DNA from: Verrucomicrobiota bacterium
GTDB taxonomy: Bacteria; Chlamydiota; Chlamydiia; Chlamydiales; SM23-39
Reading direction: 5' to 3'
NCBI GenBank assembly: GCA_018968815.1
Contig: JAGWZL010000008.1
Span: forward strand, 1-64,000
DNA length: 64,000 nt
Part shown: piece after piece, positions 42,102 through 49,962 of the stretch
Position numbering within the stretch: position 1 is the stretch's first letter
How the letters are laid out: every line of letters begins with the position of its first letter
The notes under the pieces: generated by a model
What the model was told of the DNA's origin: nothing
Database searches by the model: none
The model's input: only the letters and a program-made list of their open reading frames with translations
Translations under genes and position numbers: made by a program

Positions 42102-42880
42102 AACCGATCCATGTTGAGAAGGGGCTCTTCTTTGTTCCAAGCAAACACGCCGGCAGAGGATTGGATGGGATGCGCCAGCAGATCCTCCTCGAAGACGGTG
42201 TCGAGTCCAATCGGCAATCTATTTCTCGCTAAGTTCGCAATGTGAAGTAAACCGAGGCCCGATTCGTAAGCGGAGCTGAGCACGAGGTTCAAATGGGTTT
42301 TCGGCGCTCCTCCTACAATCGTCGGTTTGACGACAATCGTTTTGAGACTCGGGATTTGCGACCAGTCGGTGTCAATGGATTCATCGAGCGCAATGGGGAA
42401 TCGGGTGATGCGAGAGAATTCTCGCAATTCCGGGACTGTTTTTACGGGCTCTTCTAAGTAGTCGAAATCACCCGGTTGAAAATGGCTGGCGAACTCGAGA
42501 GCCTCATCCAAGCTCCAGGCGCGGTTGCAATCAAGGCGCACATGAGGGCCTTTGTGTTCTTTGGCAAAGCGAATGGCCTCTTGTAATGGCAGATGGCCTA
42601 ATTTTAATTTCCATGCGGGAAACCCTGGTTTTGGCCCGAGTGAGCACAAACGGAGGCGGACCGATTGCAAGGGTCTTTGGGCGGAGGCGATGCCAAAGCG
42701 CACAGAGGGGAGGCTCGGGGATGCGCCGTTTAATATCCACTCGGTCACCTCTTTTTCGGCCTCTTGGAGCGTCTCTTTGCTGAAGCCGGGCAGCGGCGCA
42801 ATTTCGCCAAACAGGTCGTCCCATTGAAGAATGAGCCCCTCTCTTTTTGGCAATTGATACCGAAACAGTTTTTTTACCAT
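42086..42880 (-). CDS. menC: O-succinylbenzoate synthase
   Basis: 264 residues from ATG 42880; a longer upstream frame would overlap menA by 180 bp. An enolase-superfamily enzyme that dehydrates SHCHC. The catalytic Lys pair is in FPAWKLKLG, metal ligands are in VRLDCNRAW (Asp), DYLEEPVK (Glu) and PIALDESID (Asp), and the opposite Lys is in TIVVKPTIVGG. The N-terminal capping domain is short, giving a protein of E. coli type size or less. It overlaps menA by 7 bp and menE by 16 bp, so translation is coupled. Confidence 0.9.
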   Translation of the reverse strand: MVKKLFRYQLPKREGLILQWDDLFGEIAPLPGFSKETLQEAEKEVTEWILNGASPSLPSVRFGIASAQRPLQSVRLRLCSLGPKPGFPAWKLKLGHLPLQEAIRFAKEHKGPHVRLDCNRAWSLDEALEFASHFQPGDFDYLEEPVKTVPELREFSRITRFPIALDESIDTDWSQIPSLKTIVVKPTIVGGAPKTHLNLVLSSAYESGLGLLHIANLARNRLPIGLDTVFEEDLLAHPIQSSAGVFAWNKEEPLLNMDRLCRVL

Positions 42881-43776
42881 AGGTTCACCATCATACAAAA
42901 CACCGCGGTGTAGAGGATCAGCAACAGGGCTGTTTGCGGCAATACAGGAACCAGGTCTTTTCGAAACACTTTCTGAATGGGCATGAGCGCCGGCAAAGCA
43001 ATCACAGAAGCGAAGAGGAGGGCGCGAGAATAGCCAAAGCCGAACACGAGCCAAAAGGGGACAGAAATCGCGAGCAATAGAGCGGCGATGTATTCACACT
43101 GCCCAAACGTGTGGCCGAATCTTGCGACAAGCGTCATTTTTTTGGCAGCGCGGTCGCTCTCTTCATCGCGCAAATTGTTGGCGATGAGAATGGCGCACGA
43201 TAACAGAGCGGGAGCTAAACTGGCCACAAATACGGACCACGTGCAGGCGCCTGTTTGTAAATAGTAGGTGCCGCAGGTGGCAATGGGTCCAAAAAAGAGA
43301 AAGACAAACACTTCGCCGAGGCCGATATAGCCAAGCGGTTTAGGTCCGCCCGTATACAAAATGCCGAGCGCTACGCAGAGTGGAGCGACCAAAAAACTCC
43401 AAAAGCCGGCGAGGATCATGAGGGGCAATGCAAACAAAAGAGCCAAGCCAAACACCACGAGAGTCGCACTCCACATGGTTTGAGGGGAGATCCAGCCTTG
43501 TTGCACGGCTCTTTGGGGGCCGAGCCGTTGGGCGGTGTCGGCGCCTTTGATGAAATCGAAATAGTCGTTGGCGTAATTTGCGCCCACCTGAATCAATAAA
43601 GCAAACAAGAGAGTGAGAACCAAGTTCGTTACATTCAATCGGGGAGCCATAGAGGCGCCGATCCAAACAGGGCTCAATGAAGCGATCCATGTTTTGGGGC
43701 GGCTCGCTAGGAACAGTGTCTTAAGGACGTTTGGGGAATTTGTGGAAATTGGGTTTGCGTTTTTCGTTAAAGGCAT
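42874..43776 (-). CDS. menA: 1,4-dihydroxy-2-naphthoate prenyltransferase
   Basis: 300 residues with about eight to nine membrane helices. It attaches the polyprenyl chain to DHNA. UbiA-type motifs: [25 protein letters not shown] (NDxxDxxxD, about 68-80) and [21 protein letters not shown] (second Asp motif, NxxRDxxxD). [18 protein letters not shown] at the N-terminus is typical of MenA. The ATG at 43776 overlaps the end of menB by 56 bp; no better start is seen before the first conserved residue. It carries the membrane step that yields demethylmenaquinone, the substrate for menG. Confidence 0.92.
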   Translation of the reverse strand: MPLTKNANPISTNSPNVLKTLFLASRPKTWIASLSPVWIGASMAPRLNVTNLVLTLLFALLIQVGANYANDYFDFIKGADTAQRLGPQRAVQQGWISPQTMWSATLVVFGLALLFALPLMILAGFWSFLVAPLCVALGILYTGGPKPLGYIGLGEVFVFLFFGPIATCGTYYLQTGACTWSVFVASLAPALLSCAILIANNLRDEESDRAAKKMTLVARFGHTFGQCEYIAALLLAISVPFWLVFGFGYSRALLFASVIALPALMPIQKVFRKDLVPVLPQTALLLILYTAVFCMMVNLW

Positions 43777-44536
43777 TTCGTCCCTCCTGGCCTTCTTCTG
43801 ACATGTAATAGAGCATGGTGGCGTTGCCAGCGAGCTCTTGGAGCCCTGCTTGGCCGTCGCAATCGGCGTTGAGCGCAGCTTTTAAGCACCGGATGGCAAT
43901 GGGTGAAAGCTGCAAAATTTCGCGTGCCCATTGGATGGTCGTTTCTTCTAACTTTTCATAAGGGACTACGCAGTTGACGAGGCCCATTTGGAGCGCCTGT
44001 TCGGCATTGTATTGGCGGCATAAGAACCAAATTTCGCGCGCCTTTTTTTGACCGACGATGCGCGCCAAGAAGCTTGCGCCAAACCCGCCGTCAAATGAGC
44101 CGACTCTGGGGCCTGTTTGGCCGAAAATGGCGTTCTCAGCGGCGATGCTGAGATCGCAGACCACATGTAGCACATGGCCGCCGCCCACAGCATAGCCTGC
44201 GATCATGGCGATGATCGGTTTGGGGCATGAGCGCATCTCTCTTTGAAAATCGAGCACATTGAGTCGGTGGACGCCGTGCAGATCGGCATATCCGGCGTTG
44301 CCCCGAATTTTTTGATCGCCGCCCGAACAGAAGGCCTCTTTGCCCTCGCCGGTCAAGATGATGACGCCGATGGTGCTGTCGTTGCGCGCATCATTGAGCG
44401 CATGGCGCATTTCTTCGACTGTGTGTGGGCGAAAGGCGTTGCGCACTTCGGGGCGGTTGATGGTGATTTTTGCGATCCCCTCTATTTTGTGGTATTTGAT
44501 GTCTGTGTAGGCGCCGTAAGGAATCCAGGGGGTCAT
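43721..44536 (-). CDS. menB: 1,4-dihydroxy-2-naphthoyl-CoA synthase
   Basis: 271 residues, crotonase superfamily. It closes the second ring of the naphthoquinone from OSB-CoA. Motifs: [33 protein letters not shown] (oxyanion), [65 protein letters not shown], which is the highly conserved MenB block with the catalytic Gly-Asp and Tyr-type positions. The length matches the family. The start overlaps the menH stop (ATGA). No DHNA-CoA thioesterase is visible in the cluster. Confidence 0.95.
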   Translation of the reverse strand: MTPWIPYGAYTDIKYHKIEGIAKITINRPEVRNAFRPHTVEEMRHALNDARNDSTIGVIILTGEGKEAFCSGGDQKIRGNAGYADLHGVHRLNVLDFQREMRSCPKPIIAMIAGYAVGGGHVLHVVCDLSIAAENAIFGQTGPRVGSFDGGFGASFLARIVGQKKAREIWFLCRQYNAEQALQMGLVNCVVPYEKLEETTIQWAREILQLSPIAIRCLKAALNADCDGQAGLQELAGNATMLYYMSEEGQEGRNAFNEKRKPNFHKFPKRP

Positions 44537-45183
44537 GGTTCAACTCGGGTTCGAATGATTTCGGCCACGGCTTTTGGGTTTTCCAAATGGATCATGTGTC
44601 CAGCATGGGGGATCACGATGGAGCGTTGGTAGAGGGCGCGGAATTTTTCATCTCGCTCTCCGACGAGCACGCCATCTAACTCAAGGCGCTCTTGTTTCGC
44701 TAAACTGTAGTGCATAAGCGCTCGAGCGACTCCCTCAACATTTTGATTGCGCCGTGTGGCAAAATCGGGTTGGTAAGGTTTAAAAATGGATTGATCGTAC
44801 CAACGTTTTAAAAACTCGTCAATAGGAAGCTCCAGCAACAACCGGGCCCATTCGAGATCGCTTTGCCACCTGGCCTGTTTTTCCTCTAACGTATTTAAGC
44901 CGGGATGGGTCGAAAGCAAAGTGAGGCTTCGCGCGCGATGGCGAAACAATTGCAGGGCAATCCGACCGCCCAGCGAATAACCGACGAGGTGGAATTGGGG
45001 CAAATCGATCGACCATTCGGGTTCGAACGGTGAATCGCCGTGACCTGGCAAATCGATTCCAATGCAGGTGTGATCGGGCAGGTGAGAGCAAACGGGGATC
45101 CAATCTTCGGCTCGTCCGAGAAGACCGTGTAGGAATACGATGGGGATGCCTTTGCCTGTATTCAATTTTTTGCTAGTCAACAT
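44533..45183 (-). CDS. menH: SHCHC synthase-like alpha/beta hydrolase
   Basis: 216 residues from ATG 45183; longer frames run into the prs promoter region. In the pathway MenH removes pyruvate from SEPHCHC. Motifs: [16 protein letters not shown] (HG oxyanion), [12 protein letters not shown], the nucleophile elbow [16 protein letters not shown] (G-Y-S-L-G-G), Asp in the [12 protein letters not shown] segment and His in [12 protein letters not shown]. Size is small but close to the 250-residue enzymes. Assignment to menH rests on the hydrolase motifs plus its place in the men operon. It is divergent from prs. Confidence 0.87.
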   Translation of the reverse strand: MLTSKKLNTGKGIPIVFLHGLLGRAEDWIPVCSHLPDHTCIGIDLPGHGDSPFEPEWSIDLPQFHLVGYSLGGRIALQLFRHRARSLTLLSTHPGLNTLEEKQARWQSDLEWARLLLELPIDEFLKRWYDQSIFKPYQPDFATRRNQNVEGVARALMHYSLAKQERLELDGVLVGERDEKFRALYQRSIVIPHAGHMIHLENPKAVAEIIRTRVEP

Positions 45184-45220
45184 CTTGCGAACAGTGTACA
45201 CTCCCCACCCAACATTTGCA

Positions 45221-45228
45221 AAAGGAGA
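45221..45228 (+). promoter_or_regulatory. ribosome-binding site that fixes the long prs start
   Basis: AAAGGAGA lies five bases before the ATG at 45233. The next in-frame ATG (45302), where normal Prs proteins would begin, has only a pyrimidine-rich stretch ahead of it. Confidence 0.8.
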
Positions 45229-45232
45229 TTGA

Positions 45233-46261
45233 ATGTCGAAGTGGGCGATTGTGTGTTTGTGGATTTGTGTAGGTGTGTATGCGAAATGTTGTCCTCCCAT
45301 CATGTTGTTTAGTGGGAGCTCGAATACGGAGTTGACGCAGGCGGTCGCCGATTGCTTAGGGGTGCAGATGCAAAAAGCGATTGTCGACAAGTTCAATGAT
45401 GGGGAGATTCAGATTCGGATTTTAGAGAACGTGCGGGGTTGCGATGTATTTGTCATGCAGTCGATCTGTGTGAGCGAAGAATCGACGGTCAACGACAATT
45501 TGATGGAGCTGTATTTAATGATTCGGGCGATGAAGCGCTCCTCTGCTCAAAGTGTGACTGCGATCATTCCCTATTATGGGTACGCAAGGCAAGATCGGAA
45601 GATGAGGGGGCGGGTGCCGATTTCGGCCTCTGATGTGGCGATGCTGCTGGAAGTGGCTGGCGCCGATCACGTCGTCGCGATCGATTTGCATTGTGGGCAA
45701 ATCCAAGGTTTTTTCCATCATACGCCTGTGGACAATCTGTTTGCTTCGACGATTTTTGTCCCTTACATTGCTCGCCTTGGGCTGTATGATCCGGTGATTG
45801 TCTCTCCGGATGCTGGCGGAGTGGAGCGAGCGAAAACGTTCATTGAGGGTCTGCAAACGCTTGGCATCTCCTCGAAAATGGCTGTTATTGTGAAGCAGCG
45901 GGCGGAAGCGGGCGTGGTCGAGACGATGAACTTAGTGGGCAAGGTGCGTGGGAGCGATGTGGTGATTGTCGATGATATTTGCGATACGGCGGGGACCCTT
46001 GTGAAAGCGGCTGGGGAGCTCAAGGAGCACGGCGCGCGCAGGGTTTTTGCCTGCATTACGCATCCCTTGTTGTCGGGACCTGCAGTGATGCGGATTGAGC
46101 AATCGTGCCTAGAAGAGCTGATCGTGACCGATACGATCCCATTCAGAGGGGAAGTGCCGTCCAATATCAAGCAGCTCAGCGTGGCGCCTCTACTCGCGAG
46201 CGCGATCACCTTGATTGTCAATGGGGAGTCTTTGTCCAACTTGTTTAGGTATAACCAATAA
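45233..46261 (+). CDS. prs: ribose-phosphate pyrophosphokinase with an N-terminal signal-like segment
   Basis: 342 residues. It makes PRPP from ribose-5-phosphate and ATP. The catalytic protein starts at about residue 23 (IMLFSGSSNTELTQAVADCLG). Motifs are YYGYARQDRK, the cation-binding VVAIDLHCGQIQGFF, and the PRPP loop DVVIVDDICDTAGTLVKAA. Ahead of it is MSKWAIVCLWICVGVYAKCC, a typical signal-peptide shape not found in ordinary Prs. The Shine-Dalgarno supports the long start. The length without the tail (about 320) is normal. It is inserted between two men groups on the opposite strand, and an antitoxin-like gene follows after 21 bp. The export is a prediction. Confidence 0.93.
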   Translation: MSKWAIVCLWICVGVYAKCCPPIMLFSGSSNTELTQAVADCLGVQMQKAIVDKFNDGEIQIRILENVRGCDVFVMQSICVSEESTVNDNLMELYLMIRAMKRSSAQSVTAIIPYYGYARQDRKMRGRVPISASDVAMLLEVAGADHVVAIDLHCGQIQGFFHHTPVDNLFASTIFVPYIARLGLYDPVIVSPDAGGVERAKTFIEGLQTLGISSKMAVIVKQRAEAGVVETMNLVGKVRGSDVVIVDDICDTAGTLVKAAGELKEHGARRVFACITHPLLSGPAVMRIEQSCLEELIVTDTIPFRGEVPSNIKQLSVAPLLASAITLIVNGESLSNLFRYNQ

Positions 46262-46282
46262 GGAAAGACGAGGAAGCGTAGA

Positions 46283-46552
46283 ATGAAGCTCAAAAAAGGT
46301 GCTGGGATTCGCAAAAGCGATCCTACAGAAGAATTATTGAACGAAGAGTTGATCGGGCGCGCAATTTGGGGATGTCTCAAAAATGGGGATTCAGAAGGCG
46401 TGATTGAAGTGATCCGTATCTACTTGGAAGCTGTGAATAAAACGCAGATTGCCAAAGAAAGCGAAATGGCTAGGTCCACAATGTATCATACTTTGAAGAG
46501 TAAAAACCCTACTGTGAGAACGCTGGCTAAGCTTGTCCACGCCTGTATTTAA
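46283..46552 (+). CDS. HTH addiction-module antidote-like protein, no toxin nearby
   Basis: 89 residues with GAGGA upstream. The C-terminal half has an HTH: VNKTQIAKESEMARSTMYHTLKSKNPTVRTLAKLVHAC, matching the HigA-like 'putative addiction module antidote' (COG3636) group. The N-terminal part is polar. Usually such a gene follows a RelE/HigB-type toxin; here the upstream gene is prs and downstream is the end of menD, so it is an orphan. It might regulate prs or be a domesticated antitoxin. The stop lies 17 bp from the convergent menD gene's end. Confidence 0.7.
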   Translation: MKLKKGAGIRKSDPTEELLNEELIGRAIWGCLKNGDSEGVIEVIRIYLEAVNKTQIAKESEMARSTMYHTLKSKNPTVRTLAKLVHACI

Positions 46553-46571
46553 ATATTCTACTCTTCTCCAT

Positions 46572-48113
46572 TCAAGAACTCAGAGATAGGCTCGGATGAC
46601 ATGTTTTTTGATACCGGGCGTTCTCGCTCCGATCTGTGATCAGTTCGACCACCCCTGTTTGATCAAACTGCATCTCTGCAAACGACATGTAGGGGAGATC
46701 GAACATCGAGGCCGCTTTGGCAAAATGCATATCGTGGGCATTTGCCCAAAACTGTTCAAAATGGGGCGATGCGGCAATTGGCAAATGGTGGAAAATGCCT
46801 CCTCCAAAATTGTTCGAAATCAGAAGGATGGCTGGGTGTTTGGCTTTCTTTAAAAGTGGCAATGAGTTCAAATCGTAGAGCGCTGCCTGATCGCCGATGA
46901 TCCCCAGCATGGGCATCTCTTCCGCAAGGCCTGCCAGAGTGGCGATATTGCCATCGATGCCGGAAAGCCCCCGATTCGCAAAAAAGCTACGCGGCTCAGA
47001 GGGAAAAAGAAAATGATCCGCGTCCCGAATCGGCATCCCATTGCCCAAGAAAATTCCGAATCCGGGCGGGAGGATTTGCCCTATCTTGCGCATCGCGTGC
47101 GCCTCTGTCCATGAACCCGTTTCCTCAAATGCAGGTTCCTCGTCGCGCCAAGAAGAGAACCACGTTGGGTCAAAGCCGCTCTCAAAGCCCTCGCAAAACT
47201 CATGGATGTCCGATTGCACTCTGCCCGTTAAAATGCGCTCCGGATCTTGCAATTCGGGTCTCGGACTCACATGGACGATTTCCGGACGCATTTTTGTGAG
47301 CCACTGAAGCACCTTTTTCGATGTCATCCGTTCCCCAAAATGGAGGACAAAATCGGGCCTCGGTTTGTCGTTATAATCAAAGTAGCGCATCTGCTCTTCC
47401 GTGGGCGTGCAGCGCGCATTCGAAAGAACGTCGGCTAAAACGGGCCACTGCAGCCTTTTGGCAAGTCGCAAAATAGGATGGATATCGCCCTGCATAGGGA
47501 GCCTGCCCACTAAAATGGCCCCGCGCGCATGGGCGGTGCGATAAGAAGCAATCGCATGGCGAGGAAACACGAGTTCCATCGGCTTCCCCTCGATCGTGCG
47601 CAAATCTGCCTTGTACAGAGGCTCGCGAAAGGGGCAGTTAACGTGCACAGGCCCCGGAGGGTTTTTCATCGAAGCAAAATAGGCTTGCGCCAGAAGCGAG
47701 CGAAAAAAGGGCTCATCCATCTCGGTCGGACAATCGGTTTGCCACCGCACAAAGGATTGAAAGATTTTGACCTGATCGCACGTTTGATTCGCGCTGCAAT
47801 CGCGCAATTCATGGGGACGATCGGCCGTGAGCAGAATCAGCGGCGTGTGGCTGTGATGGGCCTCCATGATCGCCGGCAGCAAATTCCCCACAGCTGTCCC
47901 CGAAGTGACGATCACAGCAACCGGCTTTTGACACCCCTTCGCAAGCCCCAGCGCCAAAAAGCCCAGCCCGCGCTCATCATAATGGACGTGCGTTTTGGCT
48001 TTCGGGTGGCAGACTGCCGCAGACACAAGAGGCGTCGAGCGAGAGCCAGGAGCCATGCAAAAATGGACGACCCCTTGCTGCACAAGAGCGTCAATCATCC
48101 AAGATTCGATCAT
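46572..48113 (-). CDS. menD: SEPHCHC synthase (2-succinyl-5-enolpyruvyl-6-hydroxy-3-cyclohexene-1-carboxylate synthase)
   Basis: 513 residues, ThDP enzyme. It joins isochorismate and 2-oxoglutarate with loss of CO2. Motifs: HFCMAPGSRSTPLVSAA, HYDERGLGFLALGLAKG (ThDP Glu), VTSGTAVGNLLPAIMEAHHSHTPLILLTADRPHELRDCSANQTCDQ, and in the C-terminal domain ANRGLSGIDGNIATLAGLA, GDQAALYDLNSL and ISNNFGGGIFHHLPIA, the ThDP/Mg binding loop. It overlaps menF by 23 bp. The protein is slightly shorter than usual (about 550). Confidence 0.95.
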   Translation of the reverse strand: MIESWMIDALVQQGVVHFCMAPGSRSTPLVSAAVCHPKAKTHVHYDERGLGFLALGLAKGCQKPVAVIVTSGTAVGNLLPAIMEAHHSHTPLILLTADRPHELRDCSANQTCDQVKIFQSFVRWQTDCPTEMDEPFFRSLLAQAYFASMKNPPGPVHVNCPFREPLYKADLRTIEGKPMELVFPRHAIASYRTAHARGAILVGRLPMQGDIHPILRLAKRLQWPVLADVLSNARCTPTEEQMRYFDYNDKPRPDFVLHFGERMTSKKVLQWLTKMRPEIVHVSPRPELQDPERILTGRVQSDIHEFCEGFESGFDPTWFSSWRDEEPAFEETGSWTEAHAMRKIGQILPPGFGIFLGNGMPIRDADHFLFPSEPRSFFANRGLSGIDGNIATLAGLAEEMPMLGIIGDQAALYDLNSLPLLKKAKHPAILLISNNFGGGIFHHLPIAASPHFEQFWANAHDMHFAKAASMFDLPYMSFAEMQFDQTGVVELITDRSENARYQKTCHPSLSLSS

Positions 48114-49050
48114 ATAGTTTCAATTTGTGGTCGAGCTCTTCCCACTCCTCTGCCGGATCGGAACCCTCTACGATCCCTGTGCCCGAAAAAAGAGTGGCTT
48201 TTTTGCCCTCAATGATACAGGAACGGATCCCCACAATCCACTCTGAATGCTCTGGCGTCGACCAACCAATCGCCCCCCCAAAGAGCCCCCGATCAAAAGG
48301 CTCGCATTCCCGAATGAGGGAAATGGCCTTCAACGTCGGCGTGCCGCAAAGGGCAGGAGTCGGGTGCAGCGAGGTGAGAATCTCTTCATCGGTGATCGAC
48401 TCTTTGAGCTCGCCCGAACATTGGCTATAAAGATGCTGCACATTGGGCGTTTGATGCACCGAAATCGGACTGAAAATAAGCGGCGCTACACACAGAGGCG
48501 AAAGGGCGCTTTGTAAATACTTTTGCACCGGCGAAAATTCGCGCAAATCCTTCGAGCTATTCAGCAGCTCAGAGCGCAATTGTTCATCGATCGCAGCCGT
48601 TTGGCCTCTCGGACGCGTTCCTGCAATCGCCTCGCTTAAGAGAGCTCTCCCTTTTCTAACGAAAAGACGCTCAGGACTCGCCCCCAAAAAACTCATCGCC
48701 TCCGATTGCGCGCAAAAAACAAAGGCCCCCCCATGCGCTTTCTCTTTCAGCGCTGCAGCGATCGCAAAAGGGTCTGGCGCTTCGGCAAGCTCGAGAATGC
48801 AAATGCGTCCCAATACCACTTTTTCTAACACCTTTCTGCGGATGAGTTGGAGCGCTTTTTCCACCCCCTCTTTCCACTCGGCAAAAGTGGGGAAAAAGGT
48901 CCTCTTCAACACTTTATATGACTGAGGAGCCGGTAGATCCATAAACTCTGGACGCGAAGAGACCTCCTTCCCTTGCGCAAAGGGGCGCCAGTGAAACGTG
49001 CAACCAGGCGGCGGGGTCTTGCCTTCTCGATCAGACCAATAAAACTTCAC
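48091..49050 (-). CDS. menF: isochorismate synthase
   Basis: 319 residues from GTG 49050, which overlaps the menG stop as GTGA; an ATG at 49140 lies deep in menG and is unlikely. It converts chorismate to isochorismate, the first committed step. The chorismate-binding fold is clear: VEKALQLIRRKVLEKVVLGR, FLGASPERLFVRKGRALLSEAIAGTRPRG, VQHLYSQCSGELKE, HPTPALCGTPTLKAISLIRECEPFDRGLFGGAIGW, and FSGTGIVEGSDPAEEWEELDHKL. The protein is shorter than E. coli MenF (431) because the N-terminal part is reduced. Confidence 0.92.
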   Translation of the reverse strand: MKFYWSDREGKTPPPGCTFHWRPFAQGKEVSSRPEFMDLPAPQSYKVLKRTFFPTFAEWKEGVEKALQLIRRKVLEKVVLGRICILELAEAPDPFAIAAALKEKAHGGAFVFCAQSEAMSFLGASPERLFVRKGRALLSEAIAGTRPRGQTAAIDEQLRSELLNSSKDLREFSPVQKYLQSALSPLCVAPLIFSPISVHQTPNVQHLYSQCSGELKESITDEEILTSLHPTPALCGTPTLKAISLIRECEPFDRGLFGGAIGWSTPEHSEWIVGIRSCIIEGKKATLFSGTGIVEGSDPAEEWEELDHKLKLYDRILDD

Positions 49051-49736
49051 GACTTCTCTCCGATGTAAAGAGTGACGCTCCCGAGATTCATGGGGATCGC
49101 CTTCAATCTCCCAAACCCCGCCTCCCGCATCAATGCACAAAACGCCTTGCCCGAAGGAAAATGTTCGATCGTTTTGTTGAGATATTGATAGGCTAAGCGG
49201 TTCTTGGACACCATGCCAGCAAGACGAGGCAAAATATGCCGTAAATAAAAGAAGAAAAAAGCGCGGATCGGCTGCGGCGGCAAAGAGAACTCCAAAATCA
49301 GCGCGCGTCCTTTCTGTTTTAACACGCGATACATCTCTTTCAGCGATTTGGAAGGGTCTGTCACATTGCGGATCCCAAACGAAAACGTCGCCGCATCAAA
49401 CGTCTTCTCCTTAAAGGGAAGCTGCTCAGCATCGGCCACCATGAACTGCATTTTACAAGGGATTTTTCGCTTCGCAATCTCGAGCATCTCACTCGAAAGA
49501 TCAATCCCCGTAATCGAATGGATCGAGGCTTGGCTCTTGATGAGCGCCAGCGCCTGATCTCCAGTGCCCGTTGCTAAATCGAGGATTTTTAGATTTTTTT
49601 GCGGCGGTAAAAATTCGGCCACCTTGGCGCGCCAATATTGGTCCCGCCCAAATGAAATAATCCGATTCGTCCGATCATAGGTCGGCGAAATCGCATCGAA
49701 CATTTGCCAAACTTTATCGCGGGATGGATCATTCAT
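49047..49736 (-). CDS. menG: demethylmenaquinone methyltransferase
   Basis: 229 residues (UbiE/MenG family). It transfers a methyl group from SAM to demethylmenaquinone. Motifs: KVWQMFDAISPTYDRTNRIISFGRDQYWR at the N-terminus, motif I KILDLATGTGDQALAL, FMVADAEQLPFKEKTFDAATFSFGIRNVTDPSKSLKEMYRVLKQKGRALILEFS, and the SVTLYIGEKS end. It starts the menG-menF-menD operon; the stop overlaps the GTG of menF. The last step of menaquinone synthesis therefore leads this group. Confidence 0.95.
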   Translation of the reverse strand: MNDPSRDKVWQMFDAISPTYDRTNRIISFGRDQYWRAKVAEFLPPQKNLKILDLATGTGDQALALIKSQASIHSITGIDLSSEMLEIAKRKIPCKMQFMVADAEQLPFKEKTFDAATFSFGIRNVTDPSKSLKEMYRVLKQKGRALILEFSLPPQPIRAFFFFYLRHILPRLAGMVSKNRLAYQYLNKTIEHFPSGKAFCALMREAGFGRLKAIPMNLGSVTLYIGEKS

Positions 49737-49792
49737 GATTGTGGCAATATGTTTACCACATTTTAATCAGAATGTACATGGAAATCTTCGCA

Positions 49793-49962
49793 GAACCTAT
49801 CCGAGTAAAATGTTTCATCGATTTTTCGGATTATTTTGACCGATTTTTGATTTTTTTTCGGGGGGTAATATCACTTGTCCGTATATTACCCCCCGAAAAA
49901 AAATCGAAAATCGGCTCAAAAGAACCGAAAAATCGATTGAAACTTTTTACTCGGATAGGTTC
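49793..49962. repeat. palindromic MITE-like repeat P1, copy 2 (complete, 170 bp)
   Basis: The ends are perfect inverted repeats: GAACCTATCCGAGTAAAA at the left and TTTTACTCGGATAGGTTC at the right. The arms stay complementary to a loop of about 13 bases near 49871-49883. A truncated copy opens the window. The right end supplies the final codons and TAA stop of the downstream efflux gene (minus strand). No target-site duplication is evident. Confidence 0.9.

Noticed and set aside
49050..49140. Longer menF start at ATG 49140
   Set aside because: It would overlap menG by about 90 bp; GTG 49050 gives the GTGA coupling seen in other genes here.
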